A stretch of 64,000 nucleotides of DNA. It comes from an uncultured Eubacteriales bacterium (lineage in GTDB: Bacteria > Bacillota > Clostridia > Oscillospirales > CAG-382). Made by a program: the position numbers and the translations under genes. Numbering within the stretch: position 1 is the stretch's first letter; every line of letters begins with the position of its first letter. The notes under the pieces are model-generated. The model saw nothing but the letters and a program-made list of their open reading frames with translations. It was not told the origin of the DNA and ran no database searches. The stretch is taken from contig CAKSEL010000010.1 in the NCBI GenBank assembly GCA_934446675.1, positions 1-64,000 on the forward strand, read 5' to 3'. Positions 1 to 9,496 of the stretch are shown one piece after another.

Positions 1-553
<553 letters not shown>

Positions 554-793
554 AATATCTCCACGGTACTTGGTACCGCTTTAATCTCTTTCAGAGCTTG
601 ATTCGCTCTCTTTACTTTAAGTTTATTCTTTGGGTAACATCGACGTAATTGTCAATGTTCTCTTTGGAATTTACGAGATCCTTCAAGCTTTTTTTCTCAG
701 GAGATTTTACTCTCCTTCGAGCTTTGTTTTCTCGTCTTTCGTTGTTCAATTTTCAAGGTCCGTTTGCTTCCCGCTCTCGCGGACAGCTTATAC

Positions 794-822
794 AGTATAT
801 CACATCGCTCTCGCTTTGTCAA
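794..822 (-). promoter_or_regulatory. rrn promoter P3
   Basis: On the minus strand TTGACA (817-822), 17-bp spacer, TATACT (794-799), preceded by TGA. The promoter closest to 16S, with the TTGAAAATTGAAC motif about 40 nt downstream. Confidence 0.88.
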
Positions 823-912
823 GAGGTTTTTCAAAACTTTTTTAAGTTTTTTCTTCTCTCTTTCCTGCTTCAAGCTCTGCTCTCTGCCCGCCGTCTTTTC
901 GACAGCTTGTCT

Positions 913-941
913 ATTATATCACTCCGTGCTCCGTTTGTCAA
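913..941 (-). promoter_or_regulatory. rrn promoter P2 (perfect consensus)
   Basis: On the minus strand TTGACA (936-941), 17-bp spacer, TATAAT (913-918), preceded by TGA. Both hexamers match the sigma-A consensus exactly and an A-rich tract lies just upstream. Confidence 0.9.
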
Positions 942-1028
942 GAGGTTTTTTCTAACTTTTTCAAGTTTTTATTCTCTCTTTTCTCTCTTTACACTCTTTC
1001 GCGATACCGCTCTCTCGAGCGTGCATTT

Positions 1029-1057
1029 ATTCTATCACTTTCTTTCCCCTTTGTCAA
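1029..1057 (-). promoter_or_regulatory. rrn promoter P1
   Basis: On the minus strand TTGACA (1052-1057), 17-bp spacer, TAGAAT (1029-1034), with TGA directly before the -10 (extended -10 TGn). The most upstream of three tandem promoters facing 16S. Confidence 0.8.
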
Positions 1058-1217
1058 CTCTTTTTTGTCTTTTTTTACCTCTCTCCTCCCAACTTCGTTG
1101 TTTTGCACACTTTTTGTGCTTTTTTCATTCTTTTTTTGCACACCCGCGGTTTTACGCCGTTTTCTGACTTTTTATTCCTGTTTTACATATATATGTCCGG
1201 GCTCTTTATCTGCGATA

Positions 1218-2138
1218 CTATATATTGTTACCGGCGTCGATTTGTGTTATTTTCAGCACTCCGACGCCCGAACCCGTCGGCAGACCCGATTTCAGTCGAT
1301 TTATACAAACGCTTTGCAGACGTGTTGAGCACGGCAGCGAGGAAATATCGGAAAAATCCGCATTTCTGCCGAACACACGGTGCAGATCTTCGCGCTCATG
1401 AGTTTCAAAAACCGATACAATTTCAAAATCCGAAAAGAAAGAGCGTATGTTGGAATTTTCGGGGAGTTCCTTTACCGTCGGCTCGTACAGAAGCCACGAA
1501 TCGCAGACAAACAGATCCGTTCCGTACAGTTTTCGCGCAAGCTTATACGACTTTTCCCTTGCGCTCTTTGAGAGATCCGTGCCGTCGGGGACATGGATAA
1601 ACACCGCGCGTTGCCCGTTTTCAATGCACCATCCGTCTTTCAGGCGTACCGTGTTTTCAAAGTCCGCGTTTCCGTTCTGATATTCAAAGCTGCCAAGACG
1701 CAGCACGTTTGCGCGCACATGGTTGCAGAACCAGACATAATCGTAAAGTCCGTACACGCCGCAGTTTCCGAAATATTCTCCCGTCTGTCCGGCAAGTGCG
1801 CTCATTGTATCAAAAAACAAGTCGCCGCAGCCGATACTTTCAAATACTTCATACGATTTTTGCGCAAAGCATATATAAAGGTACAAAAATCCCGTTTCGG
1901 GACACATTCCGGCGGCTTTTATTACTTTTCGCGCGAAAGAAAAAAACTCCGCAGGGTAAAAAGCCTCTTTAAAAAACAGCGTGCCGCCGTCAAGCCTTTT
2001 GGGCGTTCCGGACGAAAAAAACGCCTGCGACAGCTCGCTTGCTCTCAGTTTTTGCGCGCTTTGCAGCGCAAGAGCTATGCACTTTCCGTCAAATCCCGAT
2101 ATTCTTTCAAGATTTTCGTAAATATCACTGTTTTTCAT
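1218..2138 (-). CDS. Acyltransferase with GNAT-like C-terminal domain
   Basis: 306 aa, soluble. The C-terminal half carries the pattern of the GNAT-like C-terminal domain family (GNAT_C, paired with an NAT_N-type N-terminal half): a stretch ending HVPDGTDL at about residues 180-187, then a CDSWLLYEP motif and LPENSNIRSF near residues 215-235. Proteins of this family are annotated only as acyltransferase-domain proteins and their substrate is unknown. The gene overlaps the 3' end of the AraC regulator gene by 14 bp, so the two are co-transcribed and probably translationally coupled. No good ribosome site precedes the ATG, which fits coupling. The family call rests on motif resemblance. Confidence 0.7.
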   Translation of the reverse strand: MKNSDIYENLERISGFDGKCIALALQSAQKLRASELSQAFFSSGTPKRLDGGTLFFKEAFYPAEFFSFARKVIKAAGMCPETGFLYLYICFAQKSYEVFESIGCGDLFFDTMSALAGQTGEYFGNCGVYGLYDYVWFCNHVRANVLRLGSFEYQNGNADFENTVRLKDGWCIENGQRAVFIHVPDGTDLSKSAREKSYKLARKLYGTDLFVCDSWLLYEPTVKELPENSNIRSFFSDFEIVSVFETHEREDLHRVFGRNADFSDISSLPCSTRLQSVCINRLKSGLPTGSGVGVLKITQIDAGNNI

Positions 2139-3045
2139 ATGCTTTTCTGTACTCTGTCGGAGTTTTTCCGATTATTTTCAAAAACATTTTATTAAAGCTT
2201 GCCGTGCTGTTATATCCGCACTCCAATGCTACGTCAAGCACGGACAGTCTTGTGGATTTCAGCAGGCTTGCAGCCTTATCGAGTCTGAGCGACGTTATAT
2301 AATTTTTCGGAGAAACGCCGTTGAGCGTCTTGAAACCGCTTGTCAGTGCATTTCTCGACATTCCGAATCTCTCCGACAGTTCTGACAGGTTTATTTCCTC
2401 GGTAAAATGCTTTTCGATATAGTCCTCCGCAAGATTTACCGACCACAGCGCGTCCGCTGACAGCCGTTCCGCATCGGAATCCACGTTTTGCCCGTATCCC
2501 GATTCTCTTGCCGCAAGCACGAGAATTTCAATTATATACTGCTTTATGAGAATATCGCTGCCGGGCGCAGGCTTTGCCGTTTCCTCGAAAATCTTTCTCA
2601 AAAGCGCGGTATACCGTTCTCCGCCGGGTTCCGACGTCATTATCTTATGTGAAAAGCCCTGTTTTCTGTTCCAGAACAGATCGAGATAAAACGGCGCTTT
2701 TCCGTCCGTGCTCTCCTCGCGTATTGCCCTCGGCAGAAATTTGATGTTGAACAGCACAAAATCGCCGTCCACATACGTTATCTTATGCAGCTCGTCGTTT
2801 GAGAACAGGAATATATCTCCGCGGTTCATCTCGTAAACGCGGTCTTTCAGCGTATATTCTCCGCTGCCGCTTACAAGATACGACATTTCAAGCTCGGTAT
2901 GATGGTGCGGAACAAACTCGCGTCTGCCGCGCGGCGCCGGCTTTGAAAAATAAATCTGCGGCTTTGCGCTTATTCCGAACTGCGCATTTTTCAGCAAAAG
3001 TTCGTCGGTTTCTTCACGCGTAAAAATTCCGTACTGCTTTTCCAT
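2125..3045 (-). CDS. AraC-family transcriptional regulator with N-terminal cupin
   Basis: 306 aa. The N-terminal sensor half (about residues 30-110) is a cupin-like fold, with PHHHTELE and a later FSNDELH typical of AraC sugar-binding domains. The C-terminal 100 residues form the two-helix-turn-helix AraC DNA-binding domain: LSELSERFGMSRNALTSGF is the first helix pair and VLDVALECGYNSTASFNKMF the second, followed by the usual P-x-E-YR end. It probably senses a small ligand and controls itself and the coupled acyltransferase; this target is inferred from the 14-bp overlap. mnmG lies 42 bp upstream on the same strand's other side (3088), so it follows mnmG in transcription order. Confidence 0.93.
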   Translation of the reverse strand: MEKQYGIFTREETDELLLKNAQFGISAKPQIYFSKPAPRGRREFVPHHHTELEMSYLVSGSGEYTLKDRVYEMNRGDIFLFSNDELHKITYVDGDFVLFNIKFLPRAIREESTDGKAPFYLDLFWNRKQGFSHKIMTSEPGGERYTALLRKIFEETAKPAPGSDILIKQYIIEILVLAARESGYGQNVDSDAERLSADALWSVNLAEDYIEKHFTEEINLSELSERFGMSRNALTSGFKTLNGVSPKNYITSLRLDKAASLLKSTRLSVLDVALECGYNSTASFNKMFLKIIGKTPTEYRKAYEKQ

Positions 3046-3087
3046 TCCGCCACCGTCTTTCTTTTTATACTTCTGCGCCGCGTTTTC

Positions 3088-4965
3088 TTACTGTATTCCG
3101 AAATATATCATAAGTACCTGAATATCCGCAGGGCTTACGCCCGAAATGCGCGACGCCTGACCTATGCTTGTCGGCTTTACCTTGGAAAGTTTCTGCTTGG
3201 TTTCGGCGCGGATTCCGGTAATTGCAAAATAGTCGGTATCGGCAGGAATCGGGCGCGATTCGAGTTTTTCAAAGCGTTTTGCCTCGCGTATCTGTCTTTC
3301 AATATATCCCGAATATTTTATCTCGGTTTCGACTGCCGACTTTTCTTCGCGCGAAAGTCCCGCAGGACGTTCGGAATCAACCGGTTCAAGCGCGTCATAG
3401 CTGAGCTCGGGGCGTCTTATCAGCTCCGCAAGGGAAACGCCGTTGGTTATACGCGTCGAGCCGTGCTCGTCAAGTATCGAAAGCAGCTTTTCTGAAGGTC
3501 CGACGTGCGCCTTTTCCACGCGTTTTACTTCATTTTCTATAATTTCTTTCTTTTTGAGAAATCTCCCGTATCTTTCGTCGCTTATAAGTCCGAATTCATG
3601 ACCGAACGGCGTAAGTCTGCGGTCTGCGTTATCCTGTCTGAGCAGCAGTCTGTATTCGCAGCGCGAGGTCATTATTCTGTACGGCTCGTTGGTGCCCTTG
3701 GTCACAAGGTCGTCAATAAGCGTTCCTATATACGAGCTGTCGCGGCGCAGGGTAAATTCCGGCTTGCCCTTACATTTAAGCGCGGCGTTTATTCCGGCTA
3801 CAAGTCCCTGAACCGCAGCCTCCTCATATCCGCTTGTTCCGTTGAACTGTCCGGCGCCGAAAAGTCCGGGGTTATCCTTGAACTCAAGGCTCGCTTTAAG
3901 CGACAGCGGATCGCAGCAGTCATATTCTATCGCGTATCCTATACGCATAACGACTGCGTTTTCAAGTCCCTTTATACTATGCAGCATCTCGATCTGCACG
4001 TCCTCGGGCAGCGACGACGAAAATCCCTGAAGATAGACTTCCTTTGTATCTCTGCCGAGAGGCTCGATAAAAAGCTGATGCCGGTTTTTATCCGCAAAGC
4101 GCATTACTTTATCTTCGATACTCGGACAATATCTCGGCCCGATACCGTGTATCATTCCCGAATACAGCGGAGAGCGGTGGATATTATTTCTTATTATCTC
4201 ATGGGTTTTCTCGTTTGTATAGCAAATATAACAAGGAACGGAATCGAGATTTTTTTCAAAATCCACGGTATCTGCGCTGAAATGTTCGGGGATCTCATCT
4301 CCGTTCTGTCTTTCGAGCACGGAATAGTCTATACTGTCGGCGTGAAGTCTTACGGGAGTTCCCGTCTTAAAGCGCATCATAGGCACGCCGATTTTTTTGA
4401 GCGAATCCGTAAGTCCGACAGCCGCGTGCATACCGTCGGGGCCGCTTTCAAAGCTGACATCACCCACGATTACGCGTCCGGCAAGGTAAGTTCCGGTACA
4501 GAAAACGATACATTTTGCCGTCCACACCGCGCCGTAATTTGTTACGCACTCCCACATACCGGGATTATCGCCGCTTTTTCTGACGTCAGTTATCTCGCAC
4601 TGTCTGAGTGTGAGATTTTTTGTATTCTCCACGGCATTTTTCATATATGTACGGTATTTTATTCTATCCGCCTGCATTCTCAGCGAATGAACGGCAGGGC
4701 CTTTACCGCGGTTAAGTATTCTCGACTGCATACAGACTTTATCCGCAGCCTTTCCCATTTCTCCGCCGAGTGCGTCAAGCTCGCACACGAGGTGTCCTTT
4801 TCCCGAACCGCCGATTGACGGATTACAGGGCATATTTCCCACCGCGTCGAGATTTATTGTAAAAAGGACGGTTTTACAGCCCATTCTTGCGCTTGCAAGC
4901 GCGGCTTCTATTCCTGCGTGTCCTGCGCCGACAACTGCGACGTCTACGGATTCTGACTTATACAT
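3088..4965 (-). CDS. mnmG: tRNA uridine-5-carboxymethylaminomethyl(34) synthesis enzyme MnmG
   Basis: 625 aa, the normal MnmG (GidA) length. With MnmE it installs the cmnm5 group on U34 of several tRNAs, using FAD and a folate one-carbon unit. Visible are the N-terminal FAD-binding GAGHAGIEAA (about residues 12-21), the NMPCNPSIGGSGKGHL block, the family signature around GIGPRYCPSIEDK (about residue 275) and AGQFNGTSGYEEAA (about 370), and the conserved C-terminal tRNA-binding region. The ATG start gives the standard N-terminus. Its usual neighbours mnmE and rsmG are absent here; it is followed by the AraC gene and preceded by a 750-bp gap filled with a modular repeat. Confidence 0.97.
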   Translation of the reverse strand: MYKSESVDVAVVGAGHAGIEAALASARMGCKTVLFTINLDAVGNMPCNPSIGGSGKGHLVCELDALGGEMGKAADKVCMQSRILNRGKGPAVHSLRMQADRIKYRTYMKNAVENTKNLTLRQCEITDVRKSGDNPGMWECVTNYGAVWTAKCIVFCTGTYLAGRVIVGDVSFESGPDGMHAAVGLTDSLKKIGVPMMRFKTGTPVRLHADSIDYSVLERQNGDEIPEHFSADTVDFEKNLDSVPCYICYTNEKTHEIIRNNIHRSPLYSGMIHGIGPRYCPSIEDKVMRFADKNRHQLFIEPLGRDTKEVYLQGFSSSLPEDVQIEMLHSIKGLENAVVMRIGYAIEYDCCDPLSLKASLEFKDNPGLFGAGQFNGTSGYEEAAVQGLVAGINAALKCKGKPEFTLRRDSSYIGTLIDDLVTKGTNEPYRIMTSRCEYRLLLRQDNADRRLTPFGHEFGLISDERYGRFLKKKEIIENEVKRVEKAHVGPSEKLLSILDEHGSTRITNGVSLAELIRRPELSYDALEPVDSERPAGLSREEKSAVETEIKYSGYIERQIREAKRFEKLESRPIPADTDYFAITGIRAETKQKLSKVKPTSIGQASRISGVSPADIQVLMIYFGIQ

Positions 4966-5084
4966 CTTTTTTCTTTTTTCTTCTTTCTCTATATCTTTAT
5001 TTTAAACAATATAAATGGGCGAAACGAGAAAATACTCTGCTTATTTTGGGTGCGCACTCTAGCTGGCTGGTGCTTAGTTTTGGC

Positions 5085-5712
5085 TGAAACGGGTTATTCT
5101 CTTCAAAGTGCAACTTTATATTTGCACTTTTCGGCGGCGAAAAGTGGTCGAAAAGCCGTTCAAGGGACTACTCGCCCCTTGACAATCCCCCGACGGGAGG
5201 ATTTCACTCTAAAGAGTGTAAATGCCCTGAACTTGGATTTCTACCCCTCAAACGCTTTTTCTAAAGTGACCGCACTGCTACTACGGTGTGTCCACATAAC
5301 CTACGGCAAAATCGCCGCGCGACAGGCGCACGGATATGGGGTTCTGTACAAAGTCAAACCCAATTCGGCACAAGTGTTATTATTTTTATAATCTAACAGT
5401 CAACAGGACTCGCTTTTCTGCTCAGCTTGCCTACGGCAAGATGACTTTTACAAGTGTTAGTTTGTTGTTTGGTTGGTGCGGCGTAATTTCACTTTCCAAA
5501 GCAACCCCTTGTACTGAATTTCCATAGCTTGCTTCGGCACCGGCTTAGATTTGAGTTCGCAGTCCTGCTGTTCGACTGCGAACGGTACAAGCTGGCGGCA
5601 CAGAGTATCCCTCAACTTTTTTCTAATTTAGGGGCTATTGTTTTCTTTGCAGCTTTCTTTTTAAAAAGAAAGCGCGTTCTCCTTCGCGTTCTCCTTCGCG
5701 TTCTCCTTCGCG
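5085..5712 (-). repeat. Modular intergenic element 1 (class I)
   Basis: Fills most of the 750-bp gap between the DUF2344 gene and mnmG, oriented with leftward transcription. From the DUF2344 stop (5716) leftward: module A with the 22-bp palindrome (5652-5673) and the GTTCGCAGTC/GACTGCGAAC stem near 5570; module B with the invariant CAGTCAACAGGAC (5397-5409) and a CTTGCC/GGCAAG stem; a C module with a GCGCG hairpin (about 5310-5340); a D module; a CAAGGG/CCCTTG stem near 5160; and module F with a CTTTTCG/CGAAAAG stem (about 5125-5145) ending upstream of mnmG. Next to the stop codon a 12-bp unit (GCGTTCTCCTTC) is repeated three times at about 5676-5711. Confidence 0.85.
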
Positions 5713-5715
5713 TAC

Positions 5716-6342
5716 CTATTCAGCGCTGAAGTTTATGTGCGTGCGGGTAATGCTGTAATCGGTATCGGAGAGAGCGAGGCTTTGTATAACAAGTTCGGGG
5801 TTAAGATAAGCGTCGCCGGAGGATGAGAGAGTAAGTTCAAGGGAAACTTTGCCGTCGGATTCTGACGCACGTGCGGCAAAGACCATAGGAGAAATATCGA
5901 GCAGTTTTTCCGCGCCGCTCTTGGTTTTCTTGACAACGGGCGGCAGATTTTCAAGCTTTTCATTTATCTCATCTGCCGTCAGAGGACAATTTTCAAAGTA
6001 CACGGTATAATCCGCGCTTTTAATCTTGCCGAGTTTAAGTCCCGGTTCGGACACATCTTTAATTTCCATATCGCTTGTCATGGCAGCGGCAAAACGCGCC
6101 TTGAAATCCTCATTTGAAACGTCGTCCGACACAAGAGTCACGTCAAGCAATTCGTTTTCACCCGTCATGCCGACGGACAGGGGAAGTCCGAAAACAAGTT
6201 TCGGGTGCGGCGAAAATCCCTCGGAATATTTTATCGGCAAATGCGCGCGTTTAAGAGCACGCACAACGCTGTGCGAAAAATCAAGGTGCGAAACAAATAT
6301 CAAAGCTCCGCGCTTTGCAAAGGTAACACGGTAGGTTCTCAT
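5716..6342 (-). CDS. TIGR03936 / DUF2344 family protein (radical-SAM linked)
   Basis: 208 aa. Matches the family found fused to, or encoded beside, TIGR03960 radical-SAM proteins: the N-terminus reads through ISHLDF-like VSHLDFSHSVVRALKRA and then YSEGFSPHPKL and FGLPLSVGM, the family hallmarks. Its role is unknown; partnership with the radical-SAM protein is inferred from strict gene pairing. The ATG overlaps the TGA of the upstream radical-SAM gene by 4 bp and an AGAGGAGAG ribosome site lies inside that gene's end, so the two are translationally coupled. The last 30 codons become rich in pyrimidine-ending codons before the intergenic element. Confidence 0.9.
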   Translation of the reverse strand: MRTYRVTFAKRGALIFVSHLDFSHSVVRALKRAHLPIKYSEGFSPHPKLVFGLPLSVGMTGENELLDVTLVSDDVSNEDFKARFAAAMTSDMEIKDVSEPGLKLGKIKSADYTVYFENCPLTADEINEKLENLPPVVKKTKSGAEKLLDISPMVFAARASESDGKVSLELTLSSSGDAYLNPELVIQSLALSDTDYSITRTHINFSAE

Positions 6343-8249
6343 TTTGCTTCACTCTCCTCTTTGTTTGGATCAATACTGCGCTTTATGCAAAGATCCGCGC
6401 CGAATTTTGCGGCTCCGCAATGCGAACATTCCGTCAGACAATCCGGCGTCGTAACTTCGGCATACGCCTTTTTTGCCTCGTCAAGCAAAAACTTTTCCGA
6501 AACGCCGCAGTCTATATGTCCCCACGGCAATATCTCATCATAGCTCATATGGCGGTTGGCGTAAAACGCCGGATCTATACACGTATTCTCAAACGCCTTT
6601 ATCCAGTTGTCATACAAAAAATATTCTCCCCAGCCGTCAAAATACTGCCCGTTCTTATATGCGTCGAGTATCGCCGCCGAAAGACGTCTGTCTCCTCTTG
6701 CAAAAACCGCTTCTATAAAGCTTACTTTTGCTTCATGCCAGTGGTAATGTATCTTTCCGGAACGTATATTCTGTCCGAGAAGTTTTTGCTTTCTTACAAG
6801 CTCCTCGACGGTATCCTGTCCGAACCACTGAAACGGCGTATGAGCCTTGGGTACAAAGCACGAAACCGAAATCGTAACATCAACTCCGCGTCCTTTGGGC
6901 TTATCGGGATTTTTATAGAACGCGTCAACTATACTCTGTCCGAGTTCGGCTATTCCGATAACGTCTTCGTCGGTCTCCGTCGGAAGTCCGTTCATGAAAT
7001 ACAGCTTTACGCTTGTTCTTCCTGCCTTGAACGCACTTTCGCAGCCGTTCATTATCTCCTCAAACGTGATATTCTTATTAATAACATCGCGCAGTCTTTG
7101 TGTGCCTGCCTCGGGCGCGAAAGTAAGTCCGGTCTTTCGCACTCCCTGCACTTTTTTCATGATCTCCGCCTCGAACGAGTCTATTCTCATCGACGGCAGC
7201 GACATTGCGACCATTTCACGGTCTGTCCACTCCTTGAGCGTATCGACAAGCTCCATGAGCTGCGGAAAATCGCTGATACTGAGCGACGTCAGGGACATTT
7301 CCTCATATCCCGACGAATTATAAAGGCACTGTGCCTCCCTGTCGAGAGTTTTAGTGCTCTTTGCCCTGTACGGTCGGTAAATAATGCCTGCCTGGCAGAA
7401 TCTGCACCCTCTCATACAGCCCCTTGCACATTCGAGCATGATTCTGTCATGGACCGTTTCTGTAAACGGCACGGGAACGGCTGACGGAAATTCCGCCTTA
7501 TCGAAATCCGAAATACACGACTTTGCGACCTTTTTGGGCACGTCCTCATATTTCGGCGTTATGCTTTTTATAAGCTTTGTATTCTCGTCGTACTCAACGT
7601 CATACATTGACGGCACGTAATTACCCTTTATACGTGAAAGCTCATGCAGAAATTCATGTCTGTCAAAGTCCGGGTGCGCCTTTTTATAGTCGATATAGAA
7701 TTCGACCGTTTCACGCAGAGAGTTTTCGCCCTCGCCTATGCAGAACACATCGAAAAAGTCAGCTACGGGTTCGGGATTATACGAACAAGGTCCACCGCCT
7801 ATCACTATCGGATCGTCATTTGACCTATCCTTTGCAAGCAGCGGAATATTTGCAAGATCCAGCACATACAGCACGTTTGTATATGACATCTCATACTGCA
7901 ATGTAAAGCCCACAAAGTCGAACATTTTGAGCGAATCTCCGCTTTCGAGCGCGTACAGATCTATATTATTATCTCTAAGCACCTGTCCCATATCCGGCCA
8001 CGGCGCAAAACATCTTTCGCACCAGATACGCGGACTGTTATTCAGGCAGTTACAGAGAATTTTCATGCCGAGGTTAGACATACCTATTTCATACGTATCT
8101 GGAAAGCAGAAAGCAAAGCGCGCGTCTATCTTACTTTTATCCTTAATTATTTCATTAAGTTCTCCGCCGGTATATCTCGACGGTTTTGTAACCTTTTTCA
8201 AGAACTTCCACGCTTTTTGCTTTTCTGTCATATTCTGCGTATTTTTCAT
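6339..8249 (-). CDS. TIGR03960 family B12-binding-type radical SAM protein
   Basis: 636 aa. The N-terminal part (about residues 40-190) has the B12-binding-like region with GMSNLGMKIL and PIVIGGGPCSYNPEPVADF. The radical-SAM core follows with the CxxxCxxC cluster at Cys278, Cys282 and Cys285 (in CARGCMRGCRFCQ), which would hold a [4Fe-4S] cluster and cleave S-adenosylmethionine. A second conserved stretch is TFAPEAGTQRLRDVINK (about residue 370). The physiological substrate is unknown in general. It forms an operon with the DUF2344 gene (4-bp overlap). In many Bacillota this pair sits next to ribonuclease G and rplU; here that context is missing. A GGGTGACGG site precedes the ATG. Confidence 0.95.
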   Translation of the reverse strand: MKNTQNMTEKQKAWKFLKKVTKPSRYTGGELNEIIKDKSKIDARFAFCFPDTYEIGMSNLGMKILCNCLNNSPRIWCERCFAPWPDMGQVLRDNNIDLYALESGDSLKMFDFVGFTLQYEMSYTNVLYVLDLANIPLLAKDRSNDDPIVIGGGPCSYNPEPVADFFDVFCIGEGENSLRETVEFYIDYKKAHPDFDRHEFLHELSRIKGNYVPSMYDVEYDENTKLIKSITPKYEDVPKKVAKSCISDFDKAEFPSAVPVPFTETVHDRIMLECARGCMRGCRFCQAGIIYRPYRAKSTKTLDREAQCLYNSSGYEEMSLTSLSISDFPQLMELVDTLKEWTDREMVAMSLPSMRIDSFEAEIMKKVQGVRKTGLTFAPEAGTQRLRDVINKNITFEEIMNGCESAFKAGRTSVKLYFMNGLPTETDEDVIGIAELGQSIVDAFYKNPDKPKGRGVDVTISVSCFVPKAHTPFQWFGQDTVEELVRKQKLLGQNIRSGKIHYHWHEAKVSFIEAVFARGDRRLSAAILDAYKNGQYFDGWGEYFLYDNWIKAFENTCIDPAFYANRHMSYDEILPWGHIDCGVSEKFLLDEAKKAYAEVTTPDCLTECSHCGAAKFGADLCIKRSIDPNKEESEAK

Positions 8250-8339
8250 TCCGTCACCCTATTACATTACAAATTTAGCTATTTTATATTTTAGCACATA
8301 TGAAGGGTTTTGTAAAGACAGATGTTTGGGGGCGGTGGT

Positions 8340-9480
8340 AAATTGTTGTTTATTTGGGATAGAAAAGATAGTTTACTGCCATGTGCAGCTCTATTCTCCG
8401 ACTTTTCGGAATCGAAAAGCGGAAAGATACTTTGTGTTTGGCGGATTTTTGCCTGTCTTTGACTAAAACGGATTATCCACTTCCACTTGCAAGTCTATTC
8501 ACCGACTTTTCGGAATCGAAAAAGTCGCAAAAGATTTTCGCCGCTCAAACGCCGCAGCGAAAGCGCGGCTTCTTCTCCACACATCAAACTATCGTCGGTA
8601 AAACTTTCCCGCACCTCCGAAGTTTTAAATTTTCGCTCGCAGATGCTCCGCACTGCTCGATGGGGTTGGTATCTAAGTAAGATTTGTTTATCTCAGCTTT
8701 AACTATTATGACATGTCACGCTGCGGTCTGCGTAAACTTTTGTTTAGGCTCAAAAGTGCAATTCTTATGCGTTATTACGCAGTCAACAGGACTCGCCTTT
8801 CTGCCCAGCTTGCCTATCGGCAAGAAACTTGGTTCAAATTCTACTTTTATGTATAAAAAAACTCTGTGCAAAGTTGTAGAACAATGCACAGAGTATATTT
8901 TTGTATTTAATTCAGAGCCGACTTACACTTTTATCCAACCAAACATAAATGTAAAATTCAGCCGTAGTCATCTCGCAGCAGCGAGCTGGTCGTAAAAGTG
9001 TGTCCTGTTGACTGTTTGAGTATATGAAAAGTAACATTCTTGCCAAAATGGGTTAACTTTGTACAAAACCCCATATCCGCGCGCCTGTCGCGCGGCGATT
9101 TTGCCGTAAGCTACACGGACGTACCGTAATAGCAAGGCAGTCACTTTGGTAAGGGCTGTGGAGGAGAAAAATGTGTGTTCAGGGCATTTACACTCTTTAG
9201 AGTGAAATCCTCTCGTAGCCACGCTTTCGCGGCGGCGTTTGAGCCGCGAAAATCTTTTGCCCGTCTTTTCGATTCCGAAAAGCGGAGATACAAAGTTGCA
9301 CTTTGAAGAATATAATCCGTTTTCGCCCAAAATAATCTAAATTTAGCCAAACGCAAGTGTAGTTCGCTTTCGCGACGGCGTCCGAGCTGCGAAAATCTTT
9401 TGCCCGTCTTTTCGATTCCGAAAAGCGGAGATACAAAGCTGCACTTTGAAGAATATTTCCCGTTTCAGCCAAAGACAGGC
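8340..9480. repeat. Modular intergenic element 2 (class II, inverted composite)
   Basis: Fills the 1.25-kb gap between the acyl-CoA ligase and the radical-SAM gene. Unlike class I copies it has F modules at both outer ends (about 8340-8530 and 9250-9450) facing outward, with B modules inside in opposite orientations: CAGTCAACAGGAC at 8780-8792 and its complement at 9002-9014. Between them is a terminator-like hairpin (8861-8894, listed separately) set in about 110 bp that recurs at about 32.23-32.34 kb. The E stem-loop (TTTCGCGGC/GCCGCGAAA type) occurs twice on the right side. No module A lies after the ligase stop codon. Reading frames inside are translated repeat, not genes. Confidence 0.8.
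8861..8894 (-). terminator. Hairpin terminator inside element 2
   Basis: ACTCTGTGCA (8861-8870) pairs with TGCACAGAGT (8885-8894), with a further TTGT/ACAA inner stem. On the minus strand the stem is followed by six T, giving an intrinsic terminator in the direction of the acyl-CoA ligase transcript, about 600 nt after its stop codon. The same hairpin recurs at 32255-32288. Confidence 0.7.
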
Positions 9481-9496
9481 AAAAATTAAGCCTGCG

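Larger units (their letters stand above)
554..1217 (-). promoter_or_regulatory. rRNA operon leader and promoter region (non-coding)
   Basis: A 660-bp gap without a gene, strongly T/C-rich on the plus strand (A/G-rich on the transcribed strand). It holds three sigma-A promoters in tandem (listed separately) and a leader of about 230 nt before 16S. At 741-758 the minus strand reads CCTTGAAAATTGAACAAC, resembling the TTGAAAACTGAAC motif common upstream of Bacillota rRNA genes and linked to antitermination and pre-rRNA processing. A-rich tracts precede the -35 boxes and could act as UP elements. Long reading frames across this strand are composition artefacts. Confidence 0.8.

Noticed and set aside
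649..1328. Ser/Leu/Phe-rich open frames upstream of 16S
   Set aside because: Products of the T/C-rich antisense strand of the rRNA promoter region; three promoters occupy the other strand.
3505..4818. 437-codon open frame on the plus strand
   Set aside because: Lies fully antisense to mnmG, has no recognisable domain and no ribosome site; it is a codon-bias shadow of a certain gene.
6420..7484. 354-codon open frame on the plus strand
   Set aside because: Antisense to the radical-SAM gene, with an implausible protein rich in Arg, Cys and Tyr.
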